Of a stretch of DNA of 38,355 nucleotides, positions 8,074 through 15,903 are shown piece by piece. Both the position numbers and the translations under genes were made by a program. Numbering within the stretch: the stretch's first letter is position 1; every line of letters starts with the position of its first letter. The notes below the pieces were generated by a model. The model did no database searches, was not told the DNA's origin, and saw only the letters and a program-made list of their open reading frames with translations. Origin of the DNA: Nitrospirota bacterium. Lineage in GTDB: Bacteria > Nitrospirota > Thermodesulfovibrionia > UBA6902. The stretch lies in assembly GCA_016222915.1 (NCBI GenBank), contig JACRQA010000014.1, forward strand, positions 1-38,355, written 5' to 3'.

Positions 8074-8945
8074 ATCTTTTCCCCCACTCTAAGTTTGGCG
8101 CTCCTTGATGAAGGATTGCTTTGGCGTTCCAGCCGGGCCGGAACCAATGGTTTTCTTGTAATGATATTAAATAGACCTTCCTTTGCCAGTTTCCTGAAGG
8201 CGTTCTTTACGATCCTGTCTTCGAGCGAATGATAGGACAAAATACAGAACCGGCCCCCGGCATCAAGCAATTCCACTCCTGCCTCTATGGCTGCCGGTAA
8301 TTCCTCCAGCTCCTTGTTCACTTCTATCCTCAGTGCCTGAAATGTCCTCGTCGCAGGATGGATCCGCCCGCGTCTTCTCACCGACATTTCAATTATTGCG
8401 GCAAGGTCTCCACAGGACCTGACCGGTTTCTTGCGACGGGCCGCAACTATCGACTTTGCTATCCTTCTGCTGAATCTCTCTTCTCCGAATTTCCATATTA
8501 TGTCTGCAAGGTCTTTTTCAGAATATCTATTCACAACTGTTTCAGCTGTTACAGCCTGTCTTTTATCCATTCTCATGTCCAGAGGTTCGTCCTTAAGAAA
8601 GCTGAACCCACGGCCTTCCGATTTCAGATGCAGGGTGGACACTCCAAGATCAAGGAGTATCCCGTTCACTTTGTTGTAACCCATATTTCTAACAACGGCC
8701 CCCATATTTGAAAAACTGTCCTGTACAAGATGGACTGTTTTGTAATCCATTAGACGACGGCCGGCAATTTCGATTGCGTTATCGTCCCTGTCGATGCCGA
8801 TCAGCGTGCATCGCCCGGCGCGCTGCATAATGCCTTCGGCATGCCCTCCCAATCCAACAGTTGCGTCAACGTATATGCCTGAACTCTCTATCTTCAATGC
8901 TTCCAGGACCTCCTCCCGCATTACCGGGACATGAACAATTTCCAT
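8070..8945 (-). CDS. rsmH: 16S rRNA (cytosine1402-N4)-methyltransferase RsmH (MraW)
   Basis: This SAM-dependent enzyme methylates N4 of C1402 in the 16S rRNA decoding centre. The N-terminal HVPVMREEVLEAL, the SAM-binding YVDATVGLGGHAEGI, GIDRDDNAIEIA, the LDLGVSTLHLKSEGRGFSF segment, PLDMRMD, and the C-terminal FQALRIEVNKELEEL and SYHSLEDRIVKNAF motifs are all present. The length of 291 is slightly under the usual 300-315. It follows mraZ by 82 bp and overlaps ftsL by four bases, as in most dcw clusters. Confidence 0.97.
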   Translation of the reverse strand: MEIVHVPVMREEVLEALKIESSGIYVDATVGLGGHAEGIMQRAGRCTLIGIDRDDNAIEIAGRRLMDYKTVHLVQDSFSNMGAVVRNMGYNKVNGILLDLGVSTLHLKSEGRGFSFLKDEPLDMRMDKRQAVTAETVVNRYSEKDLADIIWKFGEERFSRRIAKSIVAARRKKPVRSCGDLAAIIEMSVRRRGRIHPATRTFQALRIEVNKELEELPAAIEAGVELLDAGGRFCILSYHSLEDRIVKNAFRKLAKEGLFNIITRKPLVPARLERQSNPSSRSAKLRVGEKI

Positions 8946-9027
8946 CTATCCCGCAGATATATTCATATCTGAAAAACAAAATATGAAATATTCAACGTTA
9001 AGGTTTGTCATAATCAAATTACTCATC

Positions 9028-9480
9028 TTACAAACCAAGTTTGGTAAATTCCTCTTTGAAAGACTGCTTATCTATCTTGGACGGGTCTGCAACACCCTCA
9101 AATTCATTTCTGTTCCATATCTCAATCCTGTTTCCAAGGCCCAATAAAACGACCTCGCTGTTTAACCCAGCGTCCACTCTGAGAGCTGATGACACGAGCA
9201 CCCTGCCTTGTTTATCAATCTCGCATTCGATAGCAGAGCCGATCACCCTGCGCATAAAATATTTAACTGCGTCAGATGTCTGCGGCATTTGATTTACTTT
9301 CTCTATAAGCTTCTGCCATTCATCGACGGCATAAGCGCATAAGCACCTGTCAAACACCTCATTTGTTATAATCAGCTTGGAGGAATGATTTGAGGAAAGG
9401 ATCTCACGAAAAGGCGCAGGAATAATTAATCTCCCTTTCGGATCCAGTGAGTTATAATGCTTTCCAGAAAAACCTAACAT
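9028..9480 (-). CDS. mraZ: Transcriptional regulator MraZ
   Basis: MraZ is a dodecameric, AbrB-fold DNA-binding protein that represses the dcw operon in the bacteria studied. Two SpoVT/AbrB-like halves are visible, each with a DxxxR-type motif (DPKGRLIIP and DKQGRVLVS). The start was set at the ATG of MLGFSGKHYN, giving 150 residues. A GGAGG ribosome binding site (9486-9490) precedes it at good spacing. An open frame runs upstream to 9552, but that region contains the promoter hexamers, so the longer form is excluded. The protein probably binds the repeats at 9488-9512 and so controls its own operon. Confidence 0.95.
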   Translation of the reverse strand: MLGFSGKHYNSLDPKGRLIIPAPFREILSSNHSSKLIITNEVFDRCLCAYAVDEWQKLIEKVNQMPQTSDAVKYFMRRVIGSAIECEIDKQGRVLVSSALRVDAGLNSEVVLLGLGNRIEIWNRNEFEGVADPSKIDKQSFKEEFTKLGL

Positions 9481-9487
9481 CCCTTCC

Positions 9488-9512
9488 TCCACTTTATGAC
9501 ACTTTTTCCCAC
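9488..9512 (-). promoter_or_regulatory. Candidate MraZ operator (three GTGNN repeats at 10-bp period)
   Basis: On the minus strand the sequence reads GTGGG, five A, GTGTC, ATAAA, GTGGA: three related pentamers separated by 5-bp spacers. Known MraZ boxes are TGGGN-type direct repeats with exactly this spacing, placed just upstream of mraZ. The last repeat runs into the ribosome binding site, so bound MraZ would cover the region just downstream of the promoter. The middle and last repeats are imperfect. Confidence 0.7.
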
Positions 9513-9523
9513 CAATACAACTG

Positions 9524-9552
9524 AGTATATTTATGTTCTTAATTCTTGTCAA
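9524..9552 (-). promoter_or_regulatory. σ70 promoter of the dcw operon
   Basis: A perfect -35 TTGACA (9547-9552) is followed after 17 bp by TATACT (9524-9529) on the minus strand. Transcription would begin near 9517, just before the MraZ repeats, and proceed into mraZ and the whole cluster. No equally good promoter was seen further down the operon. Confidence 0.85.
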
Positions 9553-9738
9553 GGGAAAAAATAATATTTTTTTACACTTACTATATTTTGTGGTGTAATA
9601 TTCTTATCCATACAATTTATGGGATATAAATACGGGAATTACGTCTCTATGCTTGGAAAGGAATTGATACGCTACTTGAAGTGATGCAGATAATACCGGC
9701 CTTGCGTCTCATCGACACTATCATGTATCCTGATATAA

Positions 9739-10614
9739 ATGATTGACCCAGTGGAGAGATTTCTCAATTATTCGACGGTCGAAAAAGGGCTTTCGGCAAA
9801 TACAATAGAGGCATATAAGAGAGATATTGAGAAATTCAGCAAATTCATTCAGGAAGCCGGTCAAGATATAAACAGCTTTAAACGGGGAGATATCATCTCC
9901 TTTATCAACTCTCTTCGTGATTCAGGGAACCAGGCCACTACTGTGGCAAGAAACCTGGCCACCCTGCGTGGCTTCTGCAAATTCATGCTTATGGAGGGGC
10001 TGTTAAAAGAAGATCCCATTGAAAATCTTTTGACGCCGAAAGGCTGGAAGCGAATTCCAAGGATCATCGGAACAGATGAAGTCTCTGCCCTGTTAAATAA
10101 ACCGGAAGGCGACAAACTCTCACTGAGGGACAAGGCCATTCTTGAGATCATGTATTCATCCGGCTTGAGGGCCAGCGAAGTAATCAATCTGAAAACAGGC
10201 GACATTAACTTTGAAGCAGGATTTCTCACAATAACCGGGAAGGGGTCTAAACAACGGGTCGTGCCGGTCCATGAACAAGCGTTGTTGACAATAAAAGAAT
10301 ACATTAAAGAATCAAGGCCTGTATTTTTAAAAAAGAAAACCAGCAATTACCTTTTCCTTGCTAAGGGCGGCAAACCGATGACAAGGCAAAGATTATGGCA
10401 GTTGATAAAAAAATATTCCGCTGAACTGTCAATCAAGATATCCCCTCATACTTTGAGACACTGTTTCGCAAGCCACCTTTTAGACGGCGGCGCCGACCTT
10501 CGGGCGCTTCAGAAAATGCTCGGACACACCGATATTTCAACAACTCAAATATACACAAAGGTCACGCCTGAAAGGCTGAGGAAAATACACAAAAAGCACC
10601 ATCCGCGAAGCTGA
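9739..10614 (+). CDS. xerD: Tyrosine recombinase XerC/XerD type
   Basis: This site-specific recombinase probably resolves chromosome dimers at dif. The N-terminal SAM-like core-binding domain (residues about 5-90, with TVEKGLSANTIEAYKRDI) and C-terminal catalytic domain are both complete. Catalytic residues are visible: R144 (SSGLRASE), the hairpin lysine in TGKGSKQR, H237 and R240 in HTLRH, H263 in LGHTDIS and the nucleophile Y272 in TQIYTK. The 291-residue length is normal. XerC and XerD cannot be separated with confidence from sequence alone. The symbol follows the closer look of the N-terminus, and a single-recombinase system remains possible. It is divergent from mraZ, with a 186-bp gap to the mraZ promoter. 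Confidence 0.9.
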   Translation: MIDPVERFLNYSTVEKGLSANTIEAYKRDIEKFSKFIQEAGQDINSFKRGDIISFINSLRDSGNQATTVARNLATLRGFCKFMLMEGLLKEDPIENLLTPKGWKRIPRIIGTDEVSALLNKPEGDKLSLRDKAILEIMYSSGLRASEVINLKTGDINFEAGFLTITGKGSKQRVVPVHEQALLTIKEYIKESRPVFLKKKTSNYLFLAKGGKPMTRQRLWQLIKKYSAELSIKISPHTLRHCFASHLLDGGADLRALQKMLGHTDISTTQIYTKVTPERLRKIHKKHHPRS

Positions 10615-10709
10615 CATTAATAATAGGGCATTCATGCCGGCCTGCATAACCTGTTATTAACGCATCTTATATTTATCTTATATTGTTATAACCTCCAACC
10701 AAATAAAAC

Positions 10710-10738
10710 TTGTCAACAATGATTATCAAAGCTATAAT
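10710..10738 (+). promoter_or_regulatory. σ70 promoter before the Lon-like protease gene
   Basis: TTGTCA (10710-10715), a 17-bp spacer and a perfect TATAAT (10733-10738) give a strong promoter, with transcription expected near 10745 and a 5' leader of about 90 nt. No CIRCE-type heat-shock operator was recognised. The rest of the 222-bp gap is AT-rich with nothing else evident. Confidence 0.75.
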
Positions 10739-10836
10739 GTCAACATCATACAATATGTTTTTGTATTCAACATTACACAAGAAGAATCATGTGCTCTTAA
10801 AACATTTAATTCTATTGATGACGGGGAGGGCCGCGT

Positions 10837-13299
10837 ATGTTACAAACAGTCGATAAAAACGATCTTTATTCTTGCTGTAAACCGGACGAACTGCCCTTTA
10901 AAACAACAGATGATATTGTGACATTGACCGAAACCATCGGGCAGAAAAGGGCGTTGAGCGCATTAAAATTCGGCCTCGACATTGATAGCCACGGTTTCAA
11001 TATTTATATTCTCGGTGAAAGCGGCACCGGCAAGTTGACAACCATAAAGGCCATCCTGGAAGAAAAATCAAAAAATGAGACGGTGCCGAATGACTGGTGT
11101 TATGTTTATAACTTCAAGAATATTGACCTGCCCCGCGCTATCAGCCTTAAGCCGGGGACAGGGCTTGCGTTACAAAAAGAGATGGACGAATTGATCACCG
11201 TGCTCAGGCAGGAAATTCCCAAGATATTTGAATCTAAGGAATATGAAAAACAACGCACGAAAATCCTGGAGGATTTCCAGCATAAACAGAAAGAGCATTT
11301 CACCGACCTGGAAAAGGAAGCAAAGGACAAGGATTTTACGTTGAGAAAAACCGTCAGCGGCCTTATCCTGGTCCCTGTAAAAACTACCGGCGAAACATTA
11401 AGCGAGGAAGAATATGAGAGTCTTGAGCCAAGGGTCAAAAAGAAGATCGAAACTATCGGCAAAGAGCTCCAGGAAAAACTTGACGATGTTATAAGGATTG
11501 TAAGGGAAGAAGAAAAGAAGATCAAAGATATGATGAAGGACCTCGAACGGCAGGCCACGCTGTCTTCGATTGGCCACAGGATAGAGGAGTTGAAAAAATC
11601 TTATAACGACAATTCAGAAGTGCCCGATTTCCTGGAACAGGTCAAGGAGGACATACTTGAACACCTTGATGATTTCAAGCCGCAGGAAGAACAGGCGGCC
11701 CCGTCGCTTCCATTTATGAAGCCGGCAAAATCAGAGCCCTCGTTTGTCAGATATTCCGTCAACGTATTCGTCAATAACCACGATTTAAAGGGCGCTCCTG
11801 TAGTAATAGAGAGCAATCCGACATACTACAACCTCTTTGGAAGGGTTGAACACAAACTCCAGTACGGAGTGGCGATGACGGACTTCACAATGATAAAGAC
11901 CGGCTCGCTTCAGCAGGCAAACGGCGGGTACCTGGTCATCGACGCCCTTGAGCTCCTGAAAAATATATTTTCCTATGATGCCCTCAAAAGGACCATAAAA
12001 GACAAAGAAATAAAAATAGAAGATGTATGGGAACAGTACCGTTTATTGTCTACAGCCACTCTTAAGCCCCAGGCAATTCCATTTAATGTAAAAATCATAT
12101 TGGTGGGGAACCCCCGTCTTTATTATCTCCTCTATAATCTTGATGAGGAGTACAGGGAGTTGTTCAAGGTTAAAGCCGATTATGAAAATCGTATGGACAG
12201 GAATCCCGATCACATGCTCAAGTATGCGAGTTTCATAAAATCAAAATGCGATGAAAGGGGACTGCGGCCTTTTGATCGCGATGCAGTTGCAAAGGTCATT
12301 GAGTACGGTTCAAGACTCGCCGAACACCAGCGCAAGCTGTCGGCCAAATTCAGCGATATAGCTGATCTTCTCAGGGAGGCTGATCACTGGGCGCGGTACA
12401 ATAAACACAGTATAGTGACAGCGGTAGATGTCGATAAGGCTCTTGAAGAGAAGACATATCGCAGCAACAAGGTAGAAAAGAAAATACTCGAAGCGACAGA
12501 GGAAGGGACCATCCTCATCGACACAGAAGGGGCCGTTGTGGGTCAGATAAACGGCCTCTCAGTGCTTGATCTCGGAGACTACCGGTTTGGGATGCCGTCC
12601 AGGATTACGGCCAGGACATATGCCGGAAGGGCAGGCATTGTCAACATTGAGAGAGAAACCAAAATGAGCGGGAAAATCCATGAAAAGGCGATATTGATCC
12701 TCATAGGTTACCTCGGCGGGAAGTATGCCGTGAAACAGTCTCTCAGCCTGACCGCTTACCTCACGTTCGAACAATTATACGGAGGCATAGAGGGGGACAG
12801 CGCTACATGCGCCGAGGTCTATGCCCTTTTAAGCAGCATATCAGGGGTGCCGCTCAAGCAATCTTTTGCAATTACCGGTTCCATGAACCAGCATGGGGAT
12901 GTCCAGCCTATAGGCGGGGTGAATGAAAAGATAGAAGGTTTTTATGAAGTATGCAAACTTACCGGCCTGAATGGCGGGCACGGGGTCATTATTCCAAAAC
13001 GGAATATAATGAACCTTATGTTGAAAACCGAAGTCATCGAGGCGGTTAAAAGCCGCAAATTCACCATATATTCCATTGACAAGCTGGAAGACGGGATAGA
13101 AGTTCTCACCGGTATGCCCCCGGGGGAAATGCAGCCTGACGGCACTTATCCTGAGGGCACATTCAATTTCCTGGTCGCAAAGAAACTGAAAGAACTGTCC
13201 GAGGCCCTGAAAGGTGAAAAGGAGCCGGACAACGATAATAACGGCAAAAAGAAAAAAGACAAAAGCAAGGACAAAAAAAAGAAAAAACCAGTTAAGTAG
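10837..13299 (+). CDS. YcbZ/LonB-like AAA+ protease (Lon family, COG1067)
   Basis: A predicted ATP-dependent serine protease. The P-loop begins at residue 60 (GESGTGKLTT). The AAA region is interrupted by a long charged coiled-coil insertion (about residues 110-270), then resumes with NGGYLVIDALELL. The C-terminal Lon protease domain carries the catalytic dyad S655 (GDSATCAEVYALL) and K698 (GGVNEKIEG). The 43-residue spacing equals that of classical Lon. This layout matches bacterial YcbZ-like proteins rather than LonA, since there is no LonA N-terminal domain. The P-loop has Leu where Thr/Ser follows the Lys, a variation to check in family members. The tail is almost pure lysine and aspartate. 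GGGAGG provides the ribosome binding site. The stop lies inside a palindromic repeat. Confidence 0.9.
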   Translation: MLQTVDKNDLYSCCKPDELPFKTTDDIVTLTETIGQKRALSALKFGLDIDSHGFNIYILGESGTGKLTTIKAILEEKSKNETVPNDWCYVYNFKNIDLPRAISLKPGTGLALQKEMDELITVLRQEIPKIFESKEYEKQRTKILEDFQHKQKEHFTDLEKEAKDKDFTLRKTVSGLILVPVKTTGETLSEEEYESLEPRVKKKIETIGKELQEKLDDVIRIVREEEKKIKDMMKDLERQATLSSIGHRIEELKKSYNDNSEVPDFLEQVKEDILEHLDDFKPQEEQAAPSLPFMKPAKSEPSFVRYSVNVFVNNHDLKGAPVVIESNPTYYNLFGRVEHKLQYGVAMTDFTMIKTGSLQQANGGYLVIDALELLKNIFSYDALKRTIKDKEIKIEDVWEQYRLLSTATLKPQAIPFNVKIILVGNPRLYYLLYNLDEEYRELFKVKADYENRMDRNPDHMLKYASFIKSKCDERGLRPFDRDAVAKVIEYGSRLAEHQRKLSAKFSDIADLLREADHWARYNKHSIVTAVDVDKALEEKTYRSNKVEKKILEATEEGTILIDTEGAVVGQINGLSVLDLGDYRFGMPSRITARTYAGRAGIVNIERETKMSGKIHEKAILILIGYLGGKYAVKQSLSLTAYLTFEQLYGGIEGDSATCAEVYALLSSISGVPLKQSFAITGSMNQHGDVQPIGGVNEKIEGFYEVCKLTGLNGGHGVIIPKRNIMNLMLKTEVIEAVKSRKFTIYSIDKLEDGIEVLTGMPPGEMQPDGTYPEGTFNFLVAKKLKELSEALKGEKEPDNDNNGKKKKDKSKDKKKKKPVK

Positions 13300-13360
13300 G
13301 GGCGGGTAGTCCCGCCCTGCAAGGGCATGGAACGTAAGGGCGGGACTACACCGCCCCTAC
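13296..13360. repeat. Long palindromic repeat (GTAGGGGCGG element)
   Basis: The left arm (13296-13318) and right arm (13337-13360) are reverse complements over 23-24 bp with a single-base bulge and an 18-nt loop. The protease stop codon is in the left arm. The G/C-rich stem could end transcription or protect mRNA, but no T-run follows. Related half-elements lie near 19788 and 37346, so this looks like a dispersed REP- or MITE-like family. Confidence 0.8.
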
Positions 13361-13384
13361 CCCTCTTCCCCAGACCATCCCTAT

Positions 13385-13412
13385 TTATCACAATCCCTGA
13401 AATAGTTATAAT
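13385..13412 (+). promoter_or_regulatory. Possible σ70 promoter before the heptosyltransferase fusion gene
   Basis: A perfect TATAAT (13407-13412) lies 16 bp after TTATCA (13385-13390). The -35 is weak, but the position, 54 bp before the TTG start, is sensible. Confidence 0.5.
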
Positions 13413-13466
13413 AGCTGCAAATCTCTTTGTCTGAAATATGATTGCAAACTTCCCTTTAGGATTAAA

Positions 13467-15044
13467 TTGGATAATCAACCGTTGAAGATATTAATACGCG
13501 GCGTTAACTGGATCGGGGACGCTGTTATAACAATCCCGGCGGTCAGGTCCGTCCGCCGCGCATTCCCCGATGCTCATATAAGCCTTCTTGTTAAACCATG
13601 GGTTTCAGAGATATTCAGAGAGAGTCCGGACATCGATGAAATAATACTTTACGATGACAGTTTCAAAGGGTATACGGGGAGGCTCAAACTTGCAAAAAAA
13701 TTGCGGGAGAAGGCATTCGACAAGGCGATACTTCTCCAGAATGCCTTTGACGCCGCACTGATAGCATGGCTTGCAGGGATTCCGGAAAGGATCGGATATA
13801 AAAGAGACAGTCGCGGGTTTCTTTTAACAAAGGCCGTGCCGGTTGAAAAAGATATTCTCCAACAGCATCAGGTTTATTATTATCTGAATCTACTGAAGTC
13901 GGTGGGTATCGAGCCTGCAGACACGCAGCCGTATTTATTTTTGACCGACGATGAAAGGCGGTCGGCAAGGGACCTGCTTTCTTCCTATTTCCTCACTGAC
14001 AAAGGCCCGTTAATCGGGATCAATCCGGGCGCAACATTCGGATCTGCAAAGAGGTGGCTGCCTGAACGGTTCGCTGAATTGATAATTAAAGTAATCAGCG
14101 AGCTGAACGGGCGGCTGATTATTTTCGGCGGCCCTTCAGAGATCGAAATCGCAGATGATATTATTACGGAAATCAACAGGCTTAAAATAAAATTAAAAAT
14201 AGAAAAAATCGGATCACGCATACTGGTTATGGCCGGAAAATCAAATCTGCGGGAGCTTGCCGCCCTGATATCCGAGTGTGATGTCCTTGTAACAAACGAC
14301 TCAGGCCCTATGCATATGGCATCGGCCCTGCTTGTGCCGACAGTCGCCATATTCGGTTCCACCGACAAAACAGCGACAGGGCCTTTTGGAAGAGGGCACA
14401 GGGTTATTTCAAAGGACTTGCCTTGCTCGCCCTGCATGAAGAGGGAATGCCCCGAAAGACATCTTAATTGCATGACCGCTGTTACGGCCGATGAAGTGTT
14501 TAATGCCGTCAGGGAAATCCTTCCAGTCACCAGGGCCGTCTTTCTGGACAAAGACGGGACCCTTATCGAAGATAAACACTATCTGAACAGTTTTGACGGC
14601 CTTGTTATATTGCGCGGCACAAAGACCGGGTTGAAGAAATTAAAAGAGGCAGGCTTCAAACTCATCGGGATAACAAACCAGTCAGGGATTGCGCGGGGGA
14701 CAGTAGATCGTGAATTCGTAGAACGCTCAAATGAATATCTTGAAAAAGAACTGGGGATAGATGATTTTTATTATTGTCCCCACCACCCTGATGAAAAGTG
14801 CGGTTGCAGAAAACCCGAACCGCTTTTACTTCTAAAGGCCAGAAGCGAGCACCTGATAAATCTAAAAACTTCCTATGTAATAGGGGACAAAGAATCGGAC
14901 GTTTTACTTTCCTGGAAGACGGGGGCCGCCAGCATTCTGTTATCACCAACGCCTCTTTTTGAAAAGACAAGCGCATCTTATATCGCTAAGGATTTAAAAG
15001 ACGCCGTTGAGTGGATATTGGCTAGGGAGAAGTCACTTTTATGA
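13467..15044 (+). CDS. Fusion of ADP-heptose:LPS heptosyltransferase II and GmhB-type heptose bisphosphate phosphatase
   Basis: Residues 1 to about 350 form a GT9 heptosyltransferase (LIRGVNWIGDAVITIPAVRSVR, INPGATFGSAKRW, TNDSGPMHMASALLVPTVAIFGSTD, and the Cys-rich SPCMKRECPERHLNCM) like WaaF. Residues about 353-525 form a HAD phosphatase like GmhB: FLDKDGTLIED with the aspartate nucleophile, GITNQSGIARG, the zinc-binding CPHHPDEKCGC and VIGDKESDV. Together they would dephosphorylate heptose-1,7-bisphosphate during ADP-heptose synthesis and transfer heptose to the inner core, so one chain joins an early and a late step. The start is TTG, with AGGA five bases upstream; no in-frame ATG fits the conserved N-terminus. 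It overlaps the next gene by four bases. Confidence 0.88.
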   Translation: MDNQPLKILIRGVNWIGDAVITIPAVRSVRRAFPDAHISLLVKPWVSEIFRESPDIDEIILYDDSFKGYTGRLKLAKKLREKAFDKAILLQNAFDAALIAWLAGIPERIGYKRDSRGFLLTKAVPVEKDILQQHQVYYYLNLLKSVGIEPADTQPYLFLTDDERRSARDLLSSYFLTDKGPLIGINPGATFGSAKRWLPERFAELIIKVISELNGRLIIFGGPSEIEIADDIITEINRLKIKLKIEKIGSRILVMAGKSNLRELAALISECDVLVTNDSGPMHMASALLVPTVAIFGSTDKTATGPFGRGHRVISKDLPCSPCMKRECPERHLNCMTAVTADEVFNAVREILPVTRAVFLDKDGTLIEDKHYLNSFDGLVILRGTKTGLKKLKEAGFKLIGITNQSGIARGTVDREFVERSNEYLEKELGIDDFYYCPHHPDEKCGCRKPEPLLLLKARSEHLINLKTSYVIGDKESDVLLSWKTGAASILLSPTPLFEKTSASYIAKDLKDAVEWILAREKSLL

Positions 15045-15766
15045 AACAGAGGTATCTCTTAATTCTGTTTGTTTGTCTTCTGGTTTTCCCCTCCCTCCTT
15101 GAGGCAGGCGACACAGTAAACAAGAGATTCGTTTACTATATATACTGGTCGGGAATAAAGGCCGGGGAAGCTGTATTGGACTATAGCAGCACCCCGGACG
15201 GCATAACAATAAGAACGCATGCCACCTCGGCGCCGGTAGTTTCTCTTTTTTATCCGGTTGACGATATTGCAGAGAGCACCCTTTATCCTGACGGGTACCC
15301 GAAAAAATTTACCTTAAAAGTCCGGAAGGGCCTCTATAAAAGGGACAAGGTCACATACTTTGAAAGGAAAACCGACGGTAAGCCCCAAAAAATCATATAT
15401 CATAATTCGCTGGACAACAAGACCCTGGAATTCTTTTTAGACAGACAAGCGTACGATCCCCTGTCAGCCTTTTATGAAATGACAAAATGGGACCTGAAAA
15501 TCGGACAGTCGGCTTTTATCGACATCTTTGACAGTAAAAAACTCTTTAACACTGAAGTACAGGTGCTGAAAAAGGAAAGGGTCACGGTGCCGGCAGGGGA
15601 ATTCAATACCATAGTGGTAAGACCCATTATAAAGTCCGAAGGGATTTTCCGGAAAACGGGAGATATCACTATTTGGGCGACAGACGACGACAGGAAATTA
15701 CCCGTCCTGTTAAAAAGCAGGGCCATAATCGGTCACTTCTCAGCCGAGCTGGTAGAAGGCCAATAA
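15041..15766 (+). CDS. Exported DUF3108 domain protein
   Basis: A 241-residue protein with a signal peptide (hydrophobic residues about 5-20, likely cut after LLEAG) and a DUF3108 β-rich domain. Recognised traits are FVYYIYWSGIKAGEAVLDY near the start, the middle YDPLSAFYEMTKWDLKIGQ, and TVPAGEFNTIVVRPI followed by ITIWATDDDRKLPVLLKS. The family's function is unknown; it is periplasmic or outer-membrane associated. It overlaps the heptosyltransferase-phosphatase stop as ATGA, so the two are co-translated, suggesting an envelope role. A 137-bp gap follows with no terminator apparent. Confidence 0.85.
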   Translation: MKQRYLLILFVCLLVFPSLLEAGDTVNKRFVYYIYWSGIKAGEAVLDYSSTPDGITIRTHATSAPVVSLFYPVDDIAESTLYPDGYPKKFTLKVRKGLYKRDKVTYFERKTDGKPQKIIYHNSLDNKTLEFFLDRQAYDPLSAFYEMTKWDLKIGQSAFIDIFDSKKLFNTEVQVLKKERVTVPAGEFNTIVVRPIIKSEGIFRKTGDITIWATDDDRKLPVLLKSRAIIGHFSAELVEGQ

Positions 15767-15903
15767 ATGACATTACTCTTCCCATATTGATAAAAGATTA
15801 GGTATCATATTTAACTTAAGCCGGACTCTTTGTCTGGATGAGAGTCACAATTTATCTAATAATTAAATATTAAAAGCATATCGGATCATCCAAGGAGATA
15901 AAA

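Noticed and set aside
9481-9552. Longer MraZ start (24 extra residues)
   Set aside because: The extension covers the promoter hexamers, operator repeats and ribosome binding site of the shorter form.
9553-9738. Promoter for xerD in the divergent gap
   Set aside because: TTGATA and GATAAT were noticed, but their 19-bp spacing is too long and no better pair was found.
15824-15846. Hairpin GACTCT/AGAGTC as a terminator or riboswitch before ugd
   Set aside because: Six-bp stem, 11-base loop and no T-run; no riboswitch core was recognised.
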